Assembly: GCF_964204645.1 (NCBI RefSeq) | Contig: NC_134034.1 | Location: 8,179,414-8,243,413, forward strand | Source of the DNA: Tubulanus polymorphus | Taxonomy: Eukaryota; Nemertea; Palaeonemertea; Tubulaniformes; Tubulanidae | Length of the DNA stretch: 64,000 bases | Direction of reading: 5' to 3' | In this document: one piece after another, positions 10,501 to 22,500 of the stretch | Numbering within the stretch: position 1 is the stretch's first letter | Layout: each line of letters opens with the position of its first letter | Made by a program: the position numbers and the translations under genes | The notes under the pieces: generated by a model | What the model was told of the DNA's origin: nothing | The model's database searches: none | The model's input: the letters and a program-made list of their open reading frames with translations, nothing else

Positions 10501-13500
10501 GAATTTGGGTCAGCAGTGGCACACTGAACCCTGTGTGGCGATCTAAACACTGTTCAACGATACACAGCTGTTAGATTTTAAAGTTAATGCACATTTGCCG
10601 AGGTATCATTAGCATCTGTATAGTTTGTAGTTAGGTTTTAGTTCATAGTCTTTCCAATAATCATCCAGCCGAGCCTTGAACGAATTCACAGATGGTGCTT
10701 CCACAACTTCTGTCGGCAGACTGTTCCAGTAATTGATAATTCTATTTGTAAAATATTTCAGTCTAATGTTCATGCGACATCGTCTTTTTTCCAACTTGTA
10801 AGGATGACCTCTGGTGAAACGGCGTCTAGCATCTAACATGATAACAGTCGCAGATCTAGGGAGGGGGGCCCTCCTTTAAGTGAAGATCGTTTTTTTTATG
10901 CTTTAGTTTATCAGCAGCAGAAAAGGGGAAAGTATTTGTCATGAATTCTTGCCTCAGAATGCAGGAAATGGCCCCAAAACAGAGTTAAATTTCAAAAATT
11001 TCGTCGCTTCTAGTTTTCAGGAATTTTTTCCATGCTTTGGTTTTTGCTTTTACTGAGTTAAGGGTACACTTTGTCATCCAAAGCGTTCTTGGTTTTTTAT
11101 CTCTGTTAATTTTGATAGTTGGGATACATATCTCTATAGCAGCATTTAATTTTTTCTTAAAGATCAGCCAATATTCTTTTTACCATTACCGTATTTTCCG
11201 GTGTACAAGTCGACCCAGTGTATAAGTCGAGGTCAAATTTTCAGTTTAAAAAGTTGTGCTAGGGCTATAGTCGGTGTATAAGTTGAGTCGCTTCTTCATA
11301 TGTTTACATATGTCACATTGAAAACAGTGCCGATGTCATTCTCATATTAGTTGAGTCTTTACCACTGTTTGCATTATTAAATCATTGGGATCTGTTGTTT
11401 CTAATATTAAATTACCGGATTAGTGCTCATTGTTCGTATCCACGCGTTGAATGTATAATGTATACATTGAATGCCACGCCCCTGTAGTCTAGTAGGCCTA
11501 TTAGACTGCTGTGTATTGATTATTGGCACGCTGCCACAGCATCCCGGCTTATATAAACACTGTACAATGAATATACGCGGTTTTCTTTCTTTTTTGATTT
11601 TTAACATTAGTTAATTTTGAAACATTTCCAAACTATAAGAAACTATTTTTATCAACATCCTAAATTCAAATTGGTATATGAGTGTAGCCTAACATAAATT
11701 AATATTCCATTTCATCATGGCGATCTTGAATTCTAAACATCGTCAGTTTAAAACGATTTCGAAAGTGTAGCCGGTGTATAAGTCGACCTACGTTTTTTGG
11801 ACATGATTTTTGGTCTCAAAAACTCGACTTATACACTGGAAAATACGGTAAATAACTCATCCCAATCAACAGACATTAATTCGCACAGTTTCTTGTAATC
11901 ACCTTTCGAATACTGAACTCTCCTGTAGAGTGATCTGTCATATATAGTTTCAGTTTCATATTCGAATGAAATTAAATTGTGGTCACTTCTTCCTAGACCT
12001 GCATTGTGACAGATGTTTTTGACTTTCTCTTCTGTGTTAGTAAATATAAAATCCAAATTACTGGGTCTGTTATCGGCTCTAAAACGCGATAGTTGAAGTT
12101 GATGTTGAATCAAGAATGCATCAAGGCTACTCTCTAGAAATTGTGATGCTGGATGAGTGTTTGGCTTAGCACACGTGAGATTTGTCCAGTCAATCTCGCC
12201 GTAGTTCAAGAAAAGAACTTCACCATTCCATCGCAATATATCATCTAACAAGTTCATTAGATTGTCATCGATATATTTGCTGGAGTTAGGGCTTTGATAA
12301 ATACAACCGATGATCTTTTATCACCGACATTAATTCTCGCCCAGACGTTTTCTGTAAATTCATTGGTCTGTTCAGTTGAATATTTCACTGGACTTAAGTT
12401 AGTTTTAATGTATAAACATATCCCACGTCCTTCTTCGTTAGAGGAAAAATTAATAAAACAATCATGGCCATCTAGTTTCAATATGTTATCATCAGCTCTA
12501 TATCTCCGTTGATTTTTTGGTTTAACTTCAAATACTACTGATTATGATTTAAGGCTTTTTCTATAATAACTGATTTTTTTCTTGATATTGAATTTCCATC
12601 TGTTTCTAAATTATGATAAGTTTTTGGGACACAGACTTTGATTGGTTGATTCGTGTCCCGATTGTAAGTAATTCTCCCTCGTTTCGAAAATAGGGCCTAC
12701 TTGTTTTTATTTTGGCAAGGTCACTTTCAACTTAATTCAAGATGTTGGTTTCAATTTCTTCCTTCATAATTTTCGCCGTATCTTGGATTGTTTCACCAGT
12801 TCCAATATAGTTTTCTACTCGAGTATTTAGTTTTGCAAGTTCTGCTACCAGTATCTAGAGTATATTTACTGATGTTTAATTTTGATACTGGATTAAACAT
12901 ATACACCATCATGTAAATTTAGGAAAGTCCATACTAAGAATTTAATTTCTTGTTCTTGTAATGATTATGCACTATTAGTTCAGATAGCGTATCGGCATCA
13001 GGACATTAAGCCATAGCACCATCTATCGCTACTCTACTTGTTAATGTATTGTTGTACCTATCTCGCTCGCAGATTGTACCATAGAACTGAGTTACGGTTC
13101 AATACATGTATGTAAAACAAATATCTGTAAATTACAGACAATCCGTGGCTGAATGCAGGCAATCCAATGTCAGAGGTCACACATCACCTTCAACATCCAT
13201 GTTAAATCTTGAAATACCAGGAATAAGTATAGCAAAGCAACAATTGAATAAGTCATCTGCATCATTTCCTGCAAGCAACAATCCAAATCATTTTATGCAA
13301 AAAAAAGACATCAAGGACCTCGAGCTGGTTTTACATGGTACTCAGTACAGCACCGACAGGTATGTGTATAAAATTTATAGAATCAAAGCAAAGCAGCGAT
13401 AATGGGTTTCTGCCTTGTTGAATAAGTTAATGTTGTACTTGGAAGCATACAAAGATTCGTCAAAATCAGTTTATGATACAGACCTGACTACCCGTACAGA

Positions 13501-16500
13501 ATTTGACTGGAATTGTCCTGAAATTTGACTGTCAGTACAGTAGTACATTTAGGTTTTAAGGAATACGGTTTTTGTCGGCGTTCGTCTGCATTTTGCTTGA
13601 GGCACTATTCAGCCGTTGGTTGGTAGGCAGATAGTCATTTGACACTGGAAAATCGACTGTTAGGCCTATTAGTATTCATGGATTTCGAAAAAGCATTTGA
13701 TAAGGTACAACATCAGCGATTACTAAACAAGCTATTCGGAAACGGTATCAATGATGGGTCGTTTAAATGGCTCAGCAGATTTCTCTGAACGAAAACAGGT
13801 GGCCGAAATCAAATGAACTCATCTTGGAATAAATCGGTCTGACTAGTGGAGTCACACAAGGTATTATCCCAAGTGGTCTTCTCTTCACTATCCTGATAGA
13901 TGATATACAGAGTAATCAAAAATGTACCGGACAGAGTATATTTTCAAAACGATCTAAACAAGCAGTCTTGGGCTTCTACCTGAAAGGCATGGTATGGATA
14001 TTGGATACGAAGAAAACCCAGGTTATACCTTTGTGTTCGAATGAGAAGATTATTTTGTTGGAATAGACTATCTAGTTCCACTAAAATTTTGCTCGAAAAA
14101 CGCTTCGAACAATATATCTGTTCGATCAAAAATTGTAATTAAATTTAATTTAATTAAAAAATCGTAATCGAAAACATTGCTCGAATAAAAACAATTCTGT
14201 TTGATCGAACAAAACGCTTTTTGTTCGAACGAAAACTTTTCTTCGTTCTGACCAAAAAAATTTGTTTGAATAAAAAGCTATGTTATTGTTGAAATGAAAA
14301 CTTTTTGTCCCGACCAAAAAATAAAGTTGTTGAACAAAAAAAATTTCGTTCAAACGAAAGTTTCAATGAAAACAATTTTGTTCGATTGGACGAAATACTT
14401 AATACTTTGTGTTTGGACGAAAAACTTTTTACAATATACTTCTTCCAACGAAAAACTTAATGTTAAGAAAATTTTGTCCGAATGGGAACGTTTCGGTCCG
14501 ATCGAACAATTGTCCGCCCGAAAAACCTTTCGTTTGGACAAAAAAAGTTGTTCAGACAACGAAAAAAACTTTGGTCTAACGATTCGTTCAAATTGGTTCA
14601 ATCGAACAAAATATTATTGGTTCGATCGAAAAATGTTTATTCTTACGAAAAAAAATTTCGAGCAAAAGGTCTTTTGAACGAAAAGAAAGACCTTTCTAAG
14701 GTTCCACAGTAACTTTGGTGTTTCAGTTTTATTAATGATGAAAAAACTCAAATGAAAAGTCTGGTTTATAAAGCTGTCTGCGCGGACGAAATTTTCCAAA
14801 AAACCTTAATTTTTGCCAATAAGATATCGTTGATAATTGTGATTGATCATTGCAAGTCAGAACCAGTTAATCACTTATACATGCATTTTAATAAATCTGA
14901 TTCCTCCTTTACAGTGAACCTAGCTTTAACCTAGTAGAGGCTACTAGTATAGCCTATGTAGACCTGTGTATACGGCCGCGTTCACACGAAAAATAGTTAG
15001 ACCGGTCTAAATGGGTCCGTACCAGGTCCGGTCCAAATTTTGGTGAGCGTTCACACGGCGTTTTGACACGGGGTGATAAAATCGCTTGTCACCGGGACCA
15101 CAAGATGTCGCCATCTGCTAAATAATTAATTGCGCCTGGATGGAGTCTTGCTTCCATATTCCAAGTAGGACAAGACATTCTTCATTTTACCAATTCGATC
15201 CTCTGTCAGGTTTAGACATTTTTGCGAATTCGATTTTATTCTATCATGCTGAAACTCATGTGTCGTTTAAACACGGTTTAAAGCACGGCAGTAAAACAGA
15301 TGATGATCGCGATATACGAATACGAATTACACTCCAAACATTTCCATTGAATAGGGAGGAAAAAGAGTACTTAAAGATAATTACATAAACGGTAATAAAA
15401 ACATTTAAAACTTAATAAACTGGACTCACACTCTACTGCAGGGATTCAGAATTACGATTTAGACCGGACCTGGTACCAGTTTCTGTCCACACACGCATAT
15501 TTAGACCGGTCCAAAATTTGGTCCGGACCTGGTTCGCTCTTTTAGATCGTGCCAAATTAGACCGGTCTAAAGTAGACCGGTCTAATTTAGAACAGTATTT
15601 TTGCCCGTGTGAACGCTTGGTCCGGTCAAAATTGGACCGGACCAAATTTAGACCAGTCTAAATTTCATCGGGTGAACGCGCCTTATGCGTTGGCCTAACA
15701 ACCAGCAACCAGCAGAAGAAAGAAATCATTTGTAGGCCTACTTCGTGAATTTTTTATTGCAAATTTTGTTTGAAGTTCAATCCACGAGTCTGTAAATTAT
15801 CACAACAATTATACTATGCTTGCTTGAAACAGTAAAGCTAAGTAGGCCTAGAGGTCGCGTACAACTCAATAAACACTTCAAGCGACCTACTGTCTGTCAC
15901 ACCTGCTTTCCGTGCGACATTTTTGTCAGTAATTTCGTTTATAATCGGTTTATATCTAGATATTATGCATCAATTTGTTCAGCAAGGAATTTTCCATTCA
16001 GAAATAAATCATGAAGTGGCATAGATTTGTTTGTATGTTCATCTATCAGCGATAGTTTGCCTAGCAAATGCTCGCGTAATGCTGAAAAACGGCTTTTATG
16101 GCCAATCACGTGGCGCCACCTACTATATTTTGATATGCTTATGAGCAGGTGATGACGTCACTGTAAGGTTTCCGAGCGTACGCGGAGCGGTTTTTCCAGC
16201 ACTATGTGAGCGTAGTAATAAATCCATTTATTGATTCCTCATCACCACAACAGCTTTCCTTCGCTGCATCAGTTCGGCATGTTTAGTTAAGGCATATACG
16301 ACGCGGTACTCTAATGATTTATCGTAGTAAACATCCAAAAAAGAAACTAACTGTACAAAGCCCGCGGCCAAATCACTGGGAGTAATAAATTTATTTGTAC
16401 TTGCTTTGATTCTCATGGCGAGGAGAACCCGCAGCAGATCCGCGGAACGACGATGTAAAGACACAAGTTGTTTCATCGATCTTTACAGCTTGACAGTGCT

Positions 16501-19500
16501 TATAATATTTAGAGTAGTAAATTACATCCCGTCGGTCGGTTAAGTGTACTGATGAAGAAAATGGCTAATTGTTAAAATTTACCATTTGAAGACCGCGGCT
16601 GAATGTGACGTCTTGCAGCAATAAATTTGTGTATTTAGACTTGAATTGATAATCGAAGTGATTTATCTTAGTAAATACACGGTTAAAACGGTTAAAACGG
16701 TTAACACGGTTAATTTGGTAAAGAAAAATAGGTATTGTTAAACTAACTGCTTGAAACCCACAGCCATATCACTGGTAGTAATAAATTAATTTGGACTCGA
16801 TTTGATTCTCATGATGAGGAGAAACTCGCAGCTGATCCCCGGAACGACGATGTAGTGACACACGTCCATTCGTCAATGTTTACGGCTCGACAATGCTTTT
16901 AAAATCTAAAGTAGTAAATGTCCTGTGCATCGGGAATATGATTTGATGAGGAAAATGGGCTATTGGTAAAATTACTGCTTTAACGGCTGAATGTTAAGTC
17001 TGCTGCAATAAATTACTTCATTTATACTTGAATTAATAATCGAAGTGACACTCGGCCTGCGGGTTGATTTTGGGATGGCGACTCGAAAAACATGTCGCCC
17101 CATTGAATGGGGCTAAATTTTCGATGAAGTTCCGACAGTGCTTTTGTAACAATGATACGTGAAAAAACACGCGATGTATTTGTAGATCTCAGTGAGCTGA
17201 ACAATATCATACGGCCTGTATCGACAACAGCAGCAAGGTAAAAAAGCCTTTGTTCTTTTAGTGAAAATAGTGTGACATAAAATAATAATAAAAAATATAG
17301 CTGCAAAGCAGCGATAACGGGTTTTCTGCACAGTCTTAGAATCCTGTTCAACGGTGGATTTCGACAAAGCATTTGATAAGGCACAACATCAGCCATTACT
17401 AAACAGGCTATTAGGAAACAGTATCAATGATAGGTCACCCAAATGGCTCAGCAGTTATCTCTGGACGAAAACTTTTAGCCAACGGATCAACGGAACGCCT
17501 CATCTTGGAATAAGTCGGTCTAACTAGTGGAGTCACGCATGGTAGTATCCTAAGTCATCTTCTGTTTAATGTCCTGACAAATGACATACACAGTAATCCA
17601 AAATATACCAGACTGAGTAAATTTCCGAAACGAACTTAACACACTGTTCGACCAAAAAACTTAATGTTCCGACAAGAAAATCTTGTTCGAGTGAAAACAA
17701 TTCAGTTTCAATACGCTTTTTGTTTGAACCAAAACTTTCTTCAATCTGACAAAAAAATGTGTTCGAATAAAAAGCTATGTTATTGTTGAAATGAAAAACT
17801 TTTTGCCCCGGCAAAAAAATTTGGTTGAGCGAAAACAATTTTTTCGAACGAATGTTTGAATGAAAACAATTCTGTTCGAAGGAAATACTTAATACTTTTG
17901 GTTCGGAGAAAAAACTTTTTACAGTATACTTGTTCGAACGAAAAACTTCATGTTCTGACAAGAAAATTCTGTTCAAATTAAAACGATTCTGTTCGAACGA
18001 AAAACCTTTCGTTTGGACAAAAAAAAGTTTGTTCAACTTTGTTCTAACGATTTATTTTAAATTGGTTCAATCGAAAAGAATATTATTGGTTGGAACGAAA
18101 TAAATTTTATTCCGATGAAAGAATTTTCAAGTGAAAGGTCTTTTGAACAAAAAAAAAAGATATTTGTGGGGCTCCGTAGGTCGGCCTTCTGACGCGATGC
18201 GATCCTCGCGTTGCATCGCAAGTTTCGGTGCAAGTCGGTTGCGATATGATTGTCAGCGACTGTGTGCGACTAGTTTCTGCCAGTCGCAAGAGCGCGTAGG
18301 TCGGTTGTGACAGTCGTGTCGCGTCGCAGAAAGTAGAACACGTGCGACTCCTTGTGACTGGCTTTGCTGACAGTCGTAACCCGTCGCAAGGGAGCGTAGG
18401 TCGATGAGTCGTTGCGACACAATCGTCGCTGGCGGTCGCAGTGAATGGCGTCGCAGTGAGTCGCTGACCTACGCCCGGCTTAAGTCATTAGGAATTAATG
18501 AAATACCAGTTTCATTTATGATGAAAAAACTCAAATGAAAAGTCTGGCTTATAAAGCTGTCTGCTCAGACGAAATTCAATAACAACCCTCCTAAATATCG
18601 TAAATTTTGTTTTGAAGTTCAATCCAATGAGTCCGTTAATAAGCTAAACAATTATCCTGTGTTTGAGACAGTAAAGCTCAGTACCGGTAGGCCTAAAGCC
18701 GCGCAAAACTCGATAAACACTTCAAGCGACACAGCGAACGATCTCCTTTCCCCCACAGCGAATGCTTACACCTAATGTCAAGTGTGAGTCCAACGTACGG
18801 ATAGGAGTGTGTTATATACTTGTATTTAGTAAATACCTTGTGCATTTGACAATGATCGGTATGTACTGTAGGAAATATAGAGTATTGATGGTATTGATAT
18901 AGAGGTTGAAGCCTGCGGCCGAATAAAGTAACATATTATTTTATTTTGATACCTCGTCGACATAACAGCTTTTCTCCGCTATCTCTTCGGCGTGTTTAGT
19001 TTAGGCCTACGACTCCCCCGTACACTTATGATTTATCTTCGTAAATACACGGTTAATTTGATAAAGAAAAATAAGTATTGCTAAACTCAACTGCTTGACG
19101 CCCGCAGCCAAAACTTTGGTCGTAAAAAATTAATTTGTACTCGATTTGATTCTCATGATGAGGAGAAACTCGCAGCTGATCCCCGGAACGACGATGTAGT
19201 GACAAAAATAATAATAATAATAATAATAATCACGCGAATCTCAATATGGTTTTCTGTGATGTAACAGAGAACCCTAAATATAGCTGCAAGCAGCGACAAC
19301 GGGTTTCTGCCTTTCTGGATAGAATGTCGTTCAGGGATGCGAGCAAAGATTTCACCCGAAATCAGTTTGTTACATTCCGTTTTTTGAAAGAGTGCCACCT
19401 AGGGGTCAACTCACAACATGGATATGTTGACCCACAAGTGCTACTACGCGCATGTGCTACTACGCGCAAAGTACTAATGTGCCAGGTTTTCGGGGAAATA

Positions 19501-22500
19501 ACATCGAGAAGAACGAAGCTACAGTGTTTTTACCATTCCCTAGTGACAGTTTAAGCGCATATTCGGTTATTATTAGTTCCGAAAAAAAGTCGACTAGATA
19601 AGAAAACCGAATTTGGCCCAAAGCACAAATTTGGCCTATAGGGTATACTATGCAGGAGGGAAGGCCTTATAGTGTTACTATTATTAGTAGGGGAGTGACA
19701 AGTCAGTCTGACAAGTCAAGCGATCAGATGGGGACTACAATTCACATATGAAATTGACGTCCAATAACCATTATAAAAACATAATCACGAACGGTACCAG
19801 CACTCCCCATTACTAACTGTCACTGGTCTCTGGCTAGCAATCATTCTTTATCGGTGTAGTGGGTAGGTATTTTCAGCTGACTTTGTTCTTTTCTATGACA
19901 TAACCATCGCCGCTGCGTCACGATGTGATGTACATGTACAAGGGCCTCCAATTTGTAATGTATGTGATGTATAAACTGACTTTAGACCGTTTAATATCGA
20001 CGATAACAAGGTATCACCGACGCTGTCGTTTTCTGACGCTAACTAGTATGACCTGCCTTTTGGACCGGACCAATTCAATTCAATGAAGAAAACACGTACC
20101 GGTACAGTAAATAAATAAACCGCTGTTGATTTTTCGAAGTATTGATATCCACGAACAAAACTATACTATTATAGGTTGTTTAAAAGGAACTGCTTTTAAT
20201 AACAGTACGATTAAACTTACTTCACAAACAAGGCAGTACATTTTTAACTTGTGAATGGTCGAACCCCAGTTATTCACAGTAACCTGTGATTTGGATATTC
20301 TCGGAGCCTTCCTTCTTTATTTATTTATGAAATGACGTCACAAACTTTCAGATTCGTGCCAGTATGCGTGCCATGATCGATGATTGCTATTTCCACCGGT
20401 GTTATCTTTAAGTAACTTCAAGTTTAAAAAAGGAAGCACAGTACATCCATAGAAACTACGCGCAGAAAGAGACTGTTATATTATTATCAGAGTTTAACAT
20501 TTCGTTTCAAAGTTGTTAGTAGTCAAATCTAATAGAAGATGATTTTTATGTGACGAAACTCTGTGGCAGCAGAAACCCTAATAATCATGCGAATATCAAT
20601 AGGGTTTTCTGTGAAGAAACAGAAAACCCTAATAAGAAACACGCGAATCTCAAAAGGGTTTTCTGTAAAGTAACAGAAAACCCCAATAATAATAATAATC
20701 AACAGAATAACAGCAGAGTTTCTGACAAAGGTCAGAAAACCTTATTTATATGCGATCTGTCTATTTATACTGGTACCTATGGATATTTTTTAAACACACT
20801 GAATTACAAACTTGTAACTCATGACATGTTCTATCATTATGGTGTGTTTCAAGCAGGGATGAAAATCTTACGCGGAAACGCAGAAATCTGCTGTTGGATA
20901 TCTTTTTAGCATTGGTTGACGTCTATGACGTCATGCCAATGCTAGTAAAATGGATCGAAAATAGTAGTACGAAAAAATAGCGCCGACTCTTCTCATTTTC
21001 ATAGTAACTTCAAATTGTCACTCCGTTCACGTAAAACATTAGAAACAGCTGAAAATGACTAAGAAAAATGTTTCAATTATTCACCACAACATAGCGTCGC
21101 CAGATTTCTGATTTAATGGTCCAAAAAGTTATTCGATCGCATTTTTCTCATTCATTATCTGGTTGATGAGAGCGAGTTAAACAATCGCGTAGCGATATGT
21201 CCGCATTGACATTGGCAGTAAAGAATGGGTAACAGCCTCTTCTGAATAGAAAAACATAAAATCATGTTAAAAAATGCAGTTAAAGAGCCATAGGATAAAA
21301 ACTTGGAAAGATATCTGAAAAGTTTTAAGTTCACCTGAAAGGGGACGTTTATGCGCACAGTTCTTGAAATGTTTGGATTTTTTAGAAACTTATTTCTGAA
21401 AATAACGAACTTCAAAGTACAGTACCCTGGATTTTTATGCGCACGGCAAAAACTGACCACCGATTTATATATCGCTCCCATGTCGCATTGTTGCAAATAT
21501 TGGAAATGACTTTTACATAACTCAAAACTTGAGATTCACACGGTTTAAATGTTGCTGAAACCGTCAAAATCCATCCAGGGACAGATGAAATATGATACAA
21601 CACGCATCACAGATAGTTTTTAAAAAGGGGAAAAAATGACCCAACAATACAGGACAAAAGTACCCTAACAAAATGGCGGCTAGCAACTGTAAAATGGTTT
21701 ATTAGCCTAGGCTAAATCGTTTGGCAGAAAATAAATTCATTTTCAGGAATAAAATCGTACTAGTCAATAGACCTTTAAGTCTGTTGTCCTCCCAATCAAC
21801 ATCGTCATAGAAGATTTGCCAGCAGATGTAAAACATTATAACCACTTAATACCACAGTATAATCCACCAATGCTTCAAGGCCCATGGGCCTCTTGTTTTT
21901 GATATTGTTTGCATATAAAAAGGTGATAAATTTGTTTTTTTGGCCCTAAGATTTTGCAAAAAAATATTTCTCCCTACCTACCGACTCATCCTGAAAACTT
22001 GAGTTGTTCTTACGGCAAACAGACAATTGTTTTGGGATGGCCATAGTATTTCTTTATACTGTATTGTATTGTGATCATGTCTGTTCACAAGTTTATTATT
22101 TTGTTGTAATTCGCAATTGTTACACCATTAAGTTATGTTCATTCACACTTCTACTTCATTTTAGTCATCAGACTGAGCATGAGCATCACCAGCATACTAG
22201 AAGTCTGCCTCCAAGTGGAAGGACACGAAATGGTAATGCGTTATATCCACACAATTCACCATCGATCCCCTCTAGATTTCAAGAACTCCTTATCAACGTA
22301 CAAGGAAATGGTTCAAATTCATCAGTGCATGTACGTAATTTGACTTCGGGACAGCAAAGATCAGGCCATCCGCCAAAACGAAAACCGATTGCTAATAATA
22401 GAAGGAAAAGCATTGGTATTGGACCAGATGAAATATCAAATCGAAATGATTTGTACTTAGGATTACCACCTACAACTCCCTCTGTGATAAATCCAGCCAA

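Noticed and set aside
10143-10533. Possible MITE with CAGGGTTT / GAACCCTG ends
   Set aside because: Inverted match is only about 8 bp and no target duplication was found.
20550-20909. 119-codon frame rich in Asn
   Set aside because: Translation of the hairpin/(AAT)n repeat, not a gene.
22004-22164. ATG at 22004 as a start for the terminal ZSWIM2 frame
   Set aside because: This part is a MITE fragment plus intron; an AG acceptor at 22164 matches the phase of the upstream exon.
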